From: Epiperipatus broadwayi
Lineage: Eukaryota; Onychophora; Udeonychophora; Euonychophora; Peripatidae
Assembly (NCBI GenBank): GCA_028023455.1
Contig: JAQFVV010006271.1
Span: forward strand, 563,795-627,794
Direction: 5' to 3'
DNA length: 64,000 nucleotides
The notes below the pieces were generated by a model. The model had not been told where the DNA came from. It made no database searches and worked only from the letters and a program-made list of their open reading frames with translations. This document shows, piece after piece, positions 45,290 to 56,930 of this stretch. Position 1 is the stretch's first letter, and each line of letters starts with the position of its first letter. A program made the translations under genes and the position numbers.

Positions 45290-45990
45290 ACCTGAATGAT
45301 ATCTCTAGAATTGTCATTATGATGTATTATAGCATTTTCCGGTAGATTTCAACAATTATTAACTTATGGCGTTGTGATCAAACAGAAAACAGTGGCAAAC
45401 TTAAAGGAGATAATAAATATACTTGAATTTATTTACTGGTTAGAATCTCTACAGATTTTCTAATATAATGTTTGTGAGTAGTTAGGTGGTTTAATGAATC
45501 TATAAATGAATTTCTAAATAGACAAATTTTAATATATATCACCCAACAGAGACACTTAAATATTTACCAATTTCACAATATCAACTAATAAACTATAATT
45601 TACTTTGATTAATCATTAAGATTTGATTTAATGCAAGAAATTGTCTTCACTCAGGAGGTTACAAATTTCTTGTCATCCTATTAATTGAAAGGAAACCCTT
45701 TCATTCCTCTTGGAGGCCTTAAAGAAACTGAGCAAGGCAAATTCTTAATGTCCACTCCATACGTTCTTGTCATTGCAGCTGTTATTACTATGTGATTATT
45801 CATATAGTATATAAACATGGATGGGCTGCTCACCAACATGCATTAGCTAGCACGACGAGGTTATTGGATTTTTACCTCTGAGTTTAAGATCAAAAAACAC
45901 CATGGACTTTCTTCTCAGTTGCCTGATAAGGCAGAATAAATGCTTGTGTAAATGATAATATTTTTCCAATATATATATATACAATTATGA
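45290..45990. other. Core of the foldback element upstream of the LINE
   Basis: AT-rich at first, becoming GC-richer from about 45650. The part after 45820 (containing GGATGGGCTGCTCACCAACA) may be the LINE 5' UTR or internal promoter, since it leads directly into the LINE reading frame. This is inference only. Confidence 0.35.
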
Positions 45991-46125
45991 CAGACAAAAA
46001 AAAATCATGGCCCTTATTCCCAGGAGACTGTAAAGTCACCAACCAAGGCAGCAGTTGGTGGCTGAAGGCAGAGGCTGCTCAGAACCCCTGATTGTGGACA
46101 CAGGCTGCCATTTGATGATGCCTTT

Positions 46126-47061
46126 TTTTATTTAGGTACTTACAACAGCAGATCACTTTCAAGTGAAGAAAGATTGCAAGAGTTAGAAGAAAAACTGTCT
46201 TATATTAAATGGGATATTATTGGACTTTGTGAAGTTAGAAGAAAAGGCGAAGAGACAATTGTTTTAAAAAGTGAACATGTACTCTATTATAAAGGCACAA
46301 ATATTGGAAATACAAGTGGAGTAGTATTCATTATAAATAAAAAGTGAAAGAACAACATTGTGGAGATTGATGGTGTATCGGACAGAGTGGCAAGATTAGT
46401 TATACAACTTAATAGCAGATACCAAATGCAGATAATTCAGGTTTATGCCCCAACAAGTTCTCAAAGTGATGAAGTAGTAGAAGATTTTTATATGGATGCA
46501 CAAAAGGCTTTTGATCAGAGTTAACAACATTTTAAAATTGTTATGGGAGACTTTAATGCTAGAATTGGTAAACAAATGAAAGATGAAAGTGCTGGTGGTA
46601 ATTTTGGTTATGGTAATAGAAATGAGAGAGGACAGAGACTTGTGGAGTTTGCAGGAAAAGGAAAACTTTATATTATGAATTATTTTGAGAAAAATGTTAA
46701 AAGGAAATGGACATGGAAGCATCCAAATGAAAGTACAGCAGAATTGGATTATATTTTGACTAACAGAAAATACATATTTCAAGATTGTAATGTTCTTAAT
46801 AAATTTAACAGAGGAAGTGATCATCGGTTAGTAAGATGTGAAATACATGTTAATGCAAAACTAGAGAGACAAAAATTATTAAGAAAAACAATATTTACAG
46901 TTGATATTCCTAATTTTCAGAAACATTCTAATGAATTTAAAATAGAACTTACAAATAGGTTTCAAGTATTAGTAGATTTTGAACATGATTCAGATTTGAA
47001 TGAAATTAATATGAAAACAACTGATATACTTTTAAAAACTGCAACAGCACTTGATCAATAA
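46126..47061 (+). pseudogene. LINE endonuclease domain
   Basis: N-terminal RTYNSRSLSSEERLQELEEK, then KWDIIGLCEVRRKGEE (catalytic E region) at about 46210-46250, RVARLVIQLNSRYQMQIIQV and YAPTSSQSDE (about 46440), GDFNARIGKQ (catalytic D and N) at 46546, and SDHRLV (catalytic D-H pair) at about 46819. All main APE-type catalytic motifs are present. In-frame stops at 46345 (TGA) and 46522 (TAA) break it; the clear stretch is 46543-47061, and a frame shift follows near 47060. Confidence 0.8.
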
Positions 47062-48259
47062 AATTTCTACTGAGACTAGAGAATTTATGAAGAAAAGAAG
47101 GAATATGAAGATATACAAAAATGATGCGTTAAAAAGAATTGAATATCTCAAATTTTGTAAAATGATGCAGAAAAGATTTGAAAATGATATAAGAAAGTAT
47201 AACTGTGAACTAGCAAGGAAAGCAGCAGAAGGGAATGAAAGTCTCAAAAGTGTAAAACAACATTTTGGTATTGGTAGGAAATTCATATCTGCAATAAAAA
47301 AAAAGCTGGAATTATTACTAAAAAGAGAGATGACATCATGAAATGGATAGAAGACTTTTATAAAGAATTATATAGTAATAAAGAACAAATACCTCCTATA
47401 TCTATGACATCTTCTGAATTACCCAGAATTTTAAATGAAGAAGTGAGACATGCAATTAAATATATGAAGAAAGAAAAGATTCCAGATTCCAGGTAATAGT
47501 AGAATTATAATTGATATATTTAAAGAAGCAGGGGAAAAAATAGAATTTTTTTTAGCAATGTTATATACCAAATGTCTAAATGATAAAGATGTACCAGATG
47601 ATTGGAAGAATGCAGTATTAATATTAATATTTAAAAAAGGTGATAAAGAGGATATTAGAAATTACAGACCTATCAGCCTTTTATCAGTTACATACAAATT
47701 TTTTACCAAGATAGTTACAACTCGTCTACAGAGAACATTGGATTTCCCCCAACCAAGAGAACAAGCTGGATTTAAAAGTGGTTTTAGTACAGGAGATCAT
47801 ATCCAGGTATTGAGAGAAGTTATAGAAAGGACAAATGAATATGAGTTGCCATTATGTTTTGGATTTGTAGACTATGAAAAGGCATTTGAATCTATAAACT
47901 TTTCTTCAGTGATTAAAGCATTGGATCATCAAGGTATAGACCCAAGATATTGTCAAATTTTAAAGAATATTTATAAAAATGCAACAGCAACAATTAGATT
48001 AGATAATGATACTGGGAAAGTCAACATTGAGAAGAGTGTAAGACAGGGTGACTCCATATCTCCAAAACTTTTTACAGCAGTGCTGCAAGAAATATTTTGT
48101 GGATTAAAATGGGAAGCTAAAGGAGTGAAAGTAAATGGAGATTATTTAAGTCATTTAGATTTTGCAGATGATGTGGTTGTTTTTGCAACTTATGCTTCAG
48201 AGCTGCAGGAAATGTTGCAGGAGTTATCAGATGAAAGTAGGACTAAAGATAAATGTTAA
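47051..48259 (+). pseudogene. LINE reverse transcriptase domain
   Basis: A linker at 47051-47341 (FMKKRRNMKIYKNDALKR) is followed, after frame shifts near 47340 and 47495, by an open 233-codon RT core at 47558-48259: NAVLILIFKKGDKEDIRNYR and PISLLSVTYK, GFVDYEKAFESINFS (first catalytic D), VRQGDSISPKLFTAVLQEIF, and FADDVVVFATYASEL with the catalytic DD. All palm motifs are intact. A stop at 48257 precedes the thumb segment. The core is intact enough that inactivation looks recent. Confidence 0.85.
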
Positions 48260-48271
48260 AAGACTAAAGTA

Positions 48272-48660
48272 ATGTTTAATGGATTTTCTCAAAATATGAA
48301 AATAAAGATTGATTATGATGAGTTAGAAGAAGTTAACAGTTACAAACACCTTGGTCAGATTATTAATACAGATGGAAACATAATGGATGAAATTAATCAT
48401 AGAATTAAACTTGGTTGGAGTGCTTTTGGTAGAAATAACTTGATACTAAAAGGAAATATACCTATGTGTTTGCTCAAAATATGAAAATAAAGATTGATTA
48501 TGATGAGTTAGAAGAAGTTAACAGTTACAAACACCTTGGTCAGATTATTAATACAGATGGAAACATAATGGATGAAATTAATCATAGGATTAAACTTGGT
48601 TGGAGTGCTTTTGGTAGAAATAACTTGATACTAAAAGGAAATATATCTACGTGTCTGTAA
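48272..48660 (+). pseudogene. LINE RT thumb region with 185-bp tandem duplication
   Basis: The segment FSQNMKIKIDYDELEEVNSY to LILKGNI occurs twice in tandem: offset 185 bp, CTCAAAATATG at 48288 and 48473. The left arm (41092-41295) has only one copy. The duplication is not a multiple of three and breaks the frame. Confidence 0.85.
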
Positions 48661-48711
48661 AGGAAGATTTTTAATAAATGTGTTTTACCTGTTCTTACTT
48701 ATGTATCAATA

Positions 48712-49378
48712 ATGAAAGAAAGAAACAGTGCACTGGCAAAGACAGTACTATCAGGCTTCTGAATTTTAGGCTATTAAGATCATATATAATTTTCAATGAT
48801 CATCCAATTTTGACAGGCAATGTCTTCCAAATTATTTATGAGGACTAATAGTTTTAATTTTAACAGTATACAAGCCTAACACGAGCATCAGTTTTGAAAG
48901 AAACTTTTTAAATTCCAACCATCAATAAAGATATTAAATGTATATATATTTTGCTCTAAATCTTTTTTTTTTTTTTTTCTGACTCTGTATAATATCTTAC
49001 TTTTCTCATACGGTACTTATTAAACCTATTATTTTGAAATTTCCTTGTGAGTATATGACATTTTTAGTTATTAAAATGATTCTAAAATTTTAAATACAAT
49101 TTCAATAAATATTTATGCCTTTAATATTATTGTGAGAGAAAGTTTTGATAAACAGATCTTCGAATTATTGCTTGCGAGTAACAAGCACACGGTATACCCA
49201 GCACGCAAATAACACTTTATTTTTCGAAATAGTAATCTATAAACCGAAATATAATTTATATTACTTTAAAATTTATTGAAAATATTAATTGAAAGTGTAA
49301 AAAAAAAAGTTTTACAAACAATAATCTTTTAAAATAATACATTTTTGAACGATATACTGCCGTAGGAAAAAAAATTAG

Positions 49379-49409
<31 letters not shown>

Positions 49410-49977
49410 TTACGTTTTGTTTTATTTACAAAAAAAAAAAAAAACCACTTTTAGAGTAAATAATTAAAAAAACAGATCGCTTTTTACAAAGTCATACTTT
49501 AAAAATACATCGATTCATGAAATGGTGAAATAGAATGTAAAATTATTACGTTTGACCGTATATTTAAATAGTTATGACTTTATAAATTATTCACCCCTGT
49601 ACATTATAGGCCCTGAATGTTTTAAGTACTATGTTCATAAACGTTAGCAATGAGGCATTTAGAGGTTGCTGTTTTTACCGTGTGTAACGTGGAGAAACAG
49701 CGCCACGTAGTGGGCTAGAATCTTGGTAGGTTCTGATAGCAGACGACACATAAGCTAGATGTGTTTACGGCAATCAGCGCCACCTAGGTTCTTGGTAGCA
49801 GACGATGTAAGCTGCCAGCTAGCTTGTGGAAGGTTCCTGTGCGTACGCATGGTGAACAGCGCCACCTAGCGGCAGGAAAAGCGTTGTCTGCTTTCGAGGC
49901 CCCTACCCTGTATGTTCTGTGTGAAAACACAGAAACAGCGCCTCTAGCGACCACATAGCAGGTCGGGTTAAAGTACC
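48712..49977 (-). repeat. Right inverted arm, non-LINE outer part
   Basis: Near-identical complement of 39785-41050, including the GCGCTGTTT-type motif series (as AAACAGCGC here). Ends GTTAAAGTACC at 49977. Confidence 0.85.
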
Positions 49978-49985
49978 AGAAATCG
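49978..49985. repeat. Target-site duplication AGAAATCG, right
   Basis: A perfect copy of the octamer at 39777-39784. Confidence 0.8.
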
Positions 49986-52560
49986 TTTATTATTTTTTAT
50001 CTCCACTCTTTTATTATTTAAGCTATTGCTTGCAAAGCAAATTCTGATTTGTCATATGCAGAAAGGTTATCAGGTGCTAGTAAATGTTAAAATTCGATAC
50101 AATTGTTTATTGTTATTTGATGGAAAAACAAAGTTCTGGAAACCAATGATATATGGTAAAAATAGAATAAGAATTTGGATTATAGATATTGTTTAAGTAG
50201 AGATGTTAGGGAGAATATTGAACTTTTATTTTTGAAGAATAGGTTGTTGAAAGGTAATTAAGATAATATGTATAGAAGAGTCAAGAGATATTTAAAGATA
50301 CTGAGATTGAAAGAGGCAGAAATGTTATGATTTTTATCTAGATCTTTATAACAAAAATGAGGAATATGATAATAAAATAGTGAAATTAACAAAACAGCTT
50401 CTATGAAAATGGGACAGGAGGTGAATACAAAATCAGTAATAGAAGAATGACTTACTGATAAGAAAGGGAAGGTTTAACTTGGCTAATACGGCTTCTTGTT
50501 ATATAGTTTTACATAGCAATTTTATATAAGAAGAAGCCATTTTACAATAAATCACAATTAATTTTAAGAAACCAATGTACATTTAATTGTAAAGTCAAAA
50601 TTGAATGAAGTTTTTGGTTAAGAATGATTTTTTTATTATTATTAAAAGTGCATTAAATTTCAAAAAATCTTTCATAAGTATTCAAAATGAAATGGTTGAA
50701 GAAAAACAAAAATTTTTACAAATTAAATTATTGTGAAAAAAAAAATATTTCACCTACTTTTAGACTTGGATTTTTTTGAGACCTAGTAATCCAATTTCAA
50801 AAAAAAAAAAGTTTACAGTCATTTAGAATTGTTATATTTTCTTAAAAATAATTACAATCATATCTTGTATCATTTTCTATTAATTTTTATAATTTCGAGA
50901 TATAGTAACTGTTCCTTCTACATTTTTTACTGTAGAAAATCTAATTTCATTCCAATCCTCACCCACAATCTTTTATCTTTTTACCACAAGTTGAAGAAAG
51001 ATTTTTATTTTGTTTGCAACTTTTTCTATTAAAGGTCTTATTAAGTTTGAAAAGAGAATTTTTTGTTTTGTTTAGCACTTTCTAATAAAAGTCATAACAT
51101 ATTCAGTTGTAATTGAAGTGGTAAAATTTGTGATAAGCAAATAAATCTCTTTTTTTATTTTATACTTTTTATAGTAAACTAATAACTGTATAAGATTGTG
51201 TAATTACTGTATTAGTTATATACATATACTATAAACAATTAAATGCATACAAATTTTGCAAATAATATCAAATGTTTTAAATTACAATAATATCTTAATT
51301 ATACTTAAGCTGACAGTTAACTTATATTTTAAATACACTGAATTTCAGTGAATAGTCATTAAATTGTTTCTTATCTATAATTTTTAATAGACTTACATTT
51401 ATCTTTGGTATATTGTTTATATATATTTATGATATATATATAATTTTAATATATAAATAATTAAATATGATTAAAAAAATCAGGTTAATAATTAATTTAG
51501 TAATTAGATGCAATACAGAATTTTATTTTTATAACAATCGTACTTTCTAAAAAAAAAAAAATTGTCGTGTTTATTTTTATTTTATAAAGAAAAGAAAATT
51601 TAAAATTACTTATACATGCTTCAAATTGCTTGGAGCCAGCCGAAGTCTTTGATAACATTAACCTGTTGGTTTTCTGAGATTTTTTTTTCAACCTTCTTCC
51701 ATTGATTCAAATAATAATTAGCTGATTTAATCAGTAAGTGATCACATGCTAATTTAAGACAAATTTTAATTTTTAAAAAAGCATTGATATGGAGGAGGAA
51801 GAGAAACTGTTTTAATTCCAAGAATGATATTTGTCATTGATTTTTGAAAATACAAATTTCACCTGTCTCTTTTGAATATTATATAATGTGAAGAATCATC
51901 CATACCTCAATTTTATATCAATTTAAAAGATTAATCAACAGATGTTTTTTTATATGGAATTTTCATAATTTTGTTTAGTTATTGCTATATACTCGGGGAT
52001 ATTATTGACATTGCCAACTGAGTATGCATCAGTAAAAATTAATATAATTAAATATAAAAATCTAAACTCATCAGCATCTTAGCTACGAATAAGACAATCT
52101 TTCATAAGATGTGACTTATGTTTCTTCACATACATACTTAATGTACATTGTAAGTACTTATGCATGTTTCCTTTTCTGTTTCACTATTCACACATAGAAC
52201 AAATAGATTTCTGCAGTTTTATACCACTTGTATGATCTAAAATAAATTAGCTTATATTAGTTTAATGAAAATTTAAATGCATGCTTAACTTATGTAAATT
52301 TTCTAGAATGTTTATATTTTTTGGGAAATTTATTAGTTTCCTGTCTGACTATAATTACAACAAATATATAAACTTTATTTATAAACCGATAAAACATGTA
52401 TATATGTATAAATACACTGCTATAGTCAGTCAGACAGTGCAATTTTGTATATAGTTTTTTTTTTTTTTTTTATCAAATTGTTTAATACAGTAGTCAAAAT
52501 TTATTCTATAATTATCAATTATAATATAATTATATAATATATATATAATTATATATATAT
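49986..52560. other. AT-rich DNA, no gene seen
   Basis: At 50170-50470 a purine-rich, lysine-rich reading hints at a very decayed LINE linker, but no motif supports it. The rest is AT-rich with T-runs and AT microsatellites (52510-52561). Confidence 0.5.
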
Positions 52561-52577
52561 GTGGGAGATGATAATCT

Positions 52578-52626
52578 GGACCAACTGATGAGTGCTGGTT
52601 TAGCACAAAATACGTGTATTGGTGAT
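52578..52626 (+). ncRNA. Hammerhead-ribozyme-like motif, copy 2
   Basis: A type I layout is nearly complete: ACCAA (52580-52584) pairs with TTGGT (52619-52623) as helix I; CTGATGA is at 52585-52591; helix II is GTGCT/AGCAC; then AAA in place of GAA; helix III is ATAC/GTGT without a loop; and the cleavage position would be after A52618 (T-A, then TTGGT). Only G12 deviates (A instead of G), which should block catalysis. Helix III differs from copy 1 (ATGT/GCAT) yet keeps pairing. Confidence 0.6.
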
Positions 52627-52654
52627 TATTTATCTTTTCTACGTGTGTGTGGTC

Positions 52655-52735
52655 ATGTGTATCAGTTGTATGAGATAGTGTGGATAGTTGAAGGTGCTTG
52701 AAAATCTGAGTTCAAATCCCCTATACTTATATAAT
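52655..52735 (+). repeat. tRNA-like SINE remnant beside the hammerhead
   Basis: TAGTGTGGATAGTTG (A-box-like), and 20-30 bases later CTGAGTTCAAATCCCCTATA (B box GTTCAAATCC), then AT-rich tail. The spacing is that of a tRNA-derived promoter. No complete cloverleaf is formed. Confidence 0.5.
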
Positions 52736-52739
52736 TATC

Positions 52740-54300
52740 AATATTTTTGGAGATAATCCTAATTTAAAACACAGTTTTGTGCTCTCCTTCCCATGAACCA
52801 TTCATTTTAAATCTTTTATATTGGCTTATCTAATTTAATTTCTATCTTTGTGCATTATCTTTTTCAAATATCATTTTTGCTATCAAGTTATATTTGACAG
52901 GGCATTAATTCTTTCATTTAATTCCTGCAATTGAGTAGAAAACTTAGTTTCAGTTGAATTGTCTAGTTTTTTCCATTCCTGTTTTATTTAAGTAAGATTT
53001 TTTTTATTATTGTTCTATTATTTTTAGTCATTCTGATTTATTTTTTTCTGGTTAGAGGTTCATGGTGTTACAGTATTTAGCATATTAACTTATGAAGCAA
53101 AGATTTTCATCAATTTTTAGCAACCTGAATTAGAAGATTTTTGATTTTTGCTAATATTCTTTGTACATCAGTTATAATTTTTTTAAGAGTTTGAATCAAT
53201 TTTTAATTCTTACTCAGATATTTTTAAGATTTATCTATTGTTAAATATTCTTTAGTTTGCTCTTGAGATATACAGTCATCTAATGGATTCTAAAATTTGC
53301 AGATAGTAGTATATGCTTTTAATGTACACATGTTTTATGAAAATAATTATTAATACTCACATAAGTGGCCATAATTACATTATTTTGTATGTGATGGAAT
53401 AGATATGTATTCTTTGTATATATTGAAGCGTTCAGTGTGTATGAACACACAGAGCTTCATGTTAGTTGTTAGAAATAGTATACGTATATAGATTTTAAAG
53501 CTCAAATATCTAATTTTTCATTTTTTTTCATTTTTGTTTGTTTGCTAAAGGGGATAATATGCAGGTGCATGTGTGTGACTTGACGAATGAGTGGACTCAT
53601 GTATATGTATATTGTTCTATTGAAATGCATTTTTTTATGTGTATATATTTGGAAAGAAAAATATATTTCCATTGTCTTATATCTTTGTCCTAAATGCGAT
53701 TCGTTCCTTGCGAATAACATTTTGATGATTCTGCTTTTTTTTCTTAAACATTCCGAAAAATATAGTTGCATGTAAGTGTGAATTCATTTTCTCATCCTTG
53801 AAGTGATTAAAAGGCAAGTAAGATTTTCATACCTTGGTGTAATCTTATCTCGATTATGTCACCTGTTTTTGGTAAAAGATCAACTCAGCTAGTTGCATGG
53901 AAGTGTTGAATTGTTTTTCTTATCTTTAAACTGATGTAAATCAAAAAAATCTTTAAACTGATGTAAATAAAAAAAAAATCAATCATGCGGTCTGTTTTTC
54001 GTTTCTAACCAAGGCAAATATATTATAGGTGTTAAAAACATATATATATATATAGAAAACAAAGAGTTGCTTAGCAAAAAAAGTTTTTATAAATAGAGCA
54101 AAGAAAAAGAACCAAGGTATTCAAAGTCAAGCAGTTAGAGAAGGAAAAAAATTGTTGGCAAAAAAAAAAAGTTGGTGCTTGTTAAAGAAAAGTTTTAAGA
54201 GAAAAGTGATTCTCAACTACTAGTGCAATTGACTACATTTTAAGCGGAGAAAAGATCCACGATATGATTTGTGAGTAGGACAAATTACTTTTCCCTTCTC
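52740..54300. other. AT-rich DNA, no gene seen
   Basis: Contains a small tandem repeat CTTTAAACTGATGTAAAT (two copies at about 53930-53965). No coding or RNA gene supported. Confidence 0.5.
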
Positions 54301-54318
54301 TGGAAAGTCTCCAGAAAA

Positions 54319-54620
54319 ATGCATCTAAAGAAGAGGAGGAGAGACAAATCCCATGCTGCTGCTATGAAAGAAAATGGAGAACCAACATCGAAGCCAGTCT
54401 ATCCTGAGTCCAGTAAAGCCCAAGATCGATCCTAATAATGAGTGAATGAGAAAAAAAATATCTGCCTCAATCAAAGTGACACAATGATCCATCGAAGAAA
54501 AATAGAGAAGCAACCTGAAGCCAGTCTATCCTGAGTCCAGTAAAGCCCAAGGTCGATCCTGACAATTAGTGAATCAGTGGAAAAAAATCTGCATCAAGCA
54601 AAGTGACACCGTAATCTATC
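54319..54620 (+). repeat. 126-bp tandem duplication with a small reading frame
   Basis: The block CAGTCTATCCTGAGTCCAGT and its surroundings occur at about 54391-54447 and again at 54517-54574. The spacing between GTGACAC pieces following each copy confirms a tandem duplication of about 126 bp. An ATG at 54319 opens 38 codons that end in the first unit (contains KENGEPTSKPVYPESSKAQD); the same C-terminal reading is repeated in the second unit. No family recognised; it may be a transposon part or a 5' UTR. Confidence 0.55.
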
Positions 54621-54624
54621 GCAA

Positions 54625-55790
54625 GTATAAACTTTCTATCTTTAAAAAAAAGGGAAATTAGTTATATCTTAAGAATGCCTTCTATAAAAATTTAAACATT
54701 TAATTTCCTTAGATTCATAAAATTCGCAAAAGACTATCTTAAAAAGATGTGTTTCAAAAGTACAGTTATATATATATATATATGAGTGTTTAGTTTTTTA
54801 TTGTTGTTTTAACAAGTCAATTTAAATTATAACTAGATTACTTATTAATGGTTAAAACGAGAAAGAAAAAAAGTGTAATGTATAATTCTAAGTGGAACAA
54901 AAAATTGTTATAGAGTTTATAATTGCAGCTTTTATATATTTTATTTTGAGATATGCTGGTATGTTTTTTTTAAGTATAATATATATTTGATTGATTAATT
55001 TATTTGTGCCAATTTAGTTAAGTATGGTGACAAATGATATTACACTATGAAACCAATTTATGTATAAATTTGTTTGCTTTATCCCGAATCTAAAGTGGGA
55101 AGGGGATAACGATTCATTTTGAATGATAAAATAAGAATCAATCAAAGTTAAATTTCTTAAATCGCGTCTAAGTCTGGCTTAGTTAAAAATGTCATTTATT
55201 TAAAAAAAAAAAAAAAAGAGAAAGAAAAGAAATCAAATATCTGTATAAAAATCCGCCCTCTTCCCATATATGTATAATCACAATACCTTGTTAAAGAAAT
55301 TTAAAATATGACTGAGTGTTAAGATTATTTTATTTAATTTAGATTAAGATTCTTTGTGACAATTAAAAAAATAAAATGATATATATATATATATATGCGT
55401 CTATTTATATGTTGTTAAAAAAAAATAATAATAATAATAGTGCTTCTTTTTTAAGTATAAAACGAGCAATATTACTTATTACAAAGATATGTGTTCATCT
55501 CACTATATATATATATTTAGTGATGCATGCACCTGGGGAAAGAAATATCTCAGCAGTAGTGATTTTTTCGGCTCTTTAGCATTTTATGATTGAGATTTAT
55601 ATTTGAAACACTTGGGCGTTTTATAGCCTATAAGATATGGTTGTCTTAAATTTCCCCATTATTACTTATTAAATACAGGTTTAGGAAAATATCTATGCAG
55701 ATATAAGTTAATGCTTTTAATGGGCAAATATATCAGTGGCCTAATAGATTGATCTGTGCCTATATGGCTTTTAATAAAGAATAGATGTCA
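54625..55790. other. AT-rich DNA with TA microsatellites
   Basis: No supported feature; TA repeats at about 54768-54782 and 55378-55396. Confidence 0.5.
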
Positions 55791-55794
55791 AGTA

Positions 55795-56075
55795 TGCTAT
55801 GCGGACTGCCACATGGATATTTTACCGGTCCTGGCAATACGAGATGGCCATGGTTTCCTTTGAGCCGATGAATGGGTAGATTCTATAACGATAGGGATTC
55901 GAAGCCCATGCTCTATTATTTCCTACACAAGCCAAGCTGAATGTGGATGTGTTATCATAGGAACATATATATATTACTGCTCGACAAAGGAGATTGGCCC
56001 ATGTTTGCCAATGCTAATGATATAGCCAGCCCAGGATTCAAACCCAGACGCCACTGAATGCCGTAATGAGATTTC
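55795..56075. repeat. GC-richer block with two tRNA B-box-like sequences
   Basis: GATAGGGATTCGAAGCCCAT at about 55892 and CCCAGGATTCAAACCCAGAC at about 56030 each resemble the T-arm/B box of tRNA (GGATTCGAACCC). The block (roughly 280 bp) is much more GC-rich than its flanks. It probably represents SINE-type tRNA-derived remnants; no full tRNA can be folded. Confidence 0.4.
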
Positions 56076-56507
56076 TTAATCATACCTGTTGATAATTTTG
56101 TGTGAAATAGATAAACCATATTTTTCATATAACTATTAATAATGAAGGGAGCTAAAGTTATGCTTTTGTCCATAACTCCTGCTGATAATACTAACAATAA
56201 AATATAATAATAATAAATATATATATACTTAACTTCCCCTATGTATGTAAACACACGCATAAATTTGTTATATATATTCATTTGGCCTCTAACTTAATAT
56301 AACCAAGTATTGTGTTTGCTCTCCAAAATTGGCCTATTAATTTTGTGGTGGCATATTTCTTGATAAAATATTATCATTCTCAATATAAAAATTCGTTTTT
56401 ATGCTGACACATAATACCGATTATTTACTATGTATGTAACTGTCATTTCTGGGTAATTGATCATTATTGTTTTGATTCGCAATTGTTGGTGTCATGAACT
56501 CCAGTAT

Positions 56508-56930
56508 GACTTCATTATGATACACACACATACAATCTAATACTGATGTTCATTATGGTAATTGTTATATTTAATAGTTCATAACCTTGGTTGTCATTAT
56601 TGACAGGTGACTTCTTGTAAAAAATCACATATTTATCCTAGTGATATCTAACTACTGTACCTTTATAAATAACTTATGGTTGACTTCATTATGATACACA
56701 CACATACACCTAATACTGATGTTCATTATGGTAATTGTTATATTTAATAGTTCATAACCTTGGTTGTCATTATTGACAGGTGACTTCTTGTAAAAAATCA
56801 TATATTTATCCTAGTGATATCTAAATACTGTACCTTTATAAATAACTTATGGTTGAATATTGTAATTCTTTGTAAAAATCATATATTTATCCTGGTGATA
56901 ATGAAATTCTGTACCATTATCAATACTGAT
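56508..56930 (+). repeat. 174-bp tandem repeat, two copies plus a partial third
   Basis: GACTTCATTATGATACACAC begins units at 56508 and 56682 (period 174). The first two units are over 95% identical by eye; a shorter, more divergent third piece (TTGTAAAAATCATATATTTATCCT...) follows to about 56930. No coding potential. Confidence 0.85.

Larger units (their letters stand above)
46000..48711 (+). mobile_element. LINE (RTE-like), best-preserved copy, inside the foldback element
   Basis: APE-type endonuclease and reverse transcriptase in one + strand series of frames. It is truncated before the end of the C-terminal domain: LNKCVLPVLTY-like sequence stops at about 48711, where the transposon arm sequence begins. 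It therefore lacks the 3' UTR tail seen in the other LINE copies. It differs from the decayed copies in having only a few stops and shifts. Confidence 0.8.
39785..49977. mobile_element. 10.2-kb foldback transposon with LINE-containing arms
   Basis: Ends are GGTACTTTAAC and GTTAAAGTACC, flanked by perfect 8-bp duplications (AGAAATCG). Inverted arms: left 39785-41550 continued at 45209-45290; right about 47937-49977. By eye they are almost identical, differing mainly in T-run length and one internal duplication. The outer 1.27 kb of each arm is non-LINE; the inner part is LINE RT sequence, and the complete LINE core continues from the right arm to about 46.0 kb. No transposase gene is present. 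GG/CC ends with an 8-bp duplication fit Merlin, but MULE-like or another group cannot be excluded. Confidence 0.8.

Noticed and set aside
46396-46824. 142-codon - strand open frame
   Set aside because: Antisense shadow of the LINE endonuclease reading on the + strand.
50170-50470. Possible LINE linker remnant
   Set aside because: Only a general lysine-rich resemblance; no conserved motif or 3' tail.
55892-55912. Possible tRNA gene from GGGATTCGAAGCCC
   Set aside because: Only the T-arm/B-box part is convincing; acceptor, D and anticodon arms cannot be folded, so it is treated as a SINE-like remnant.
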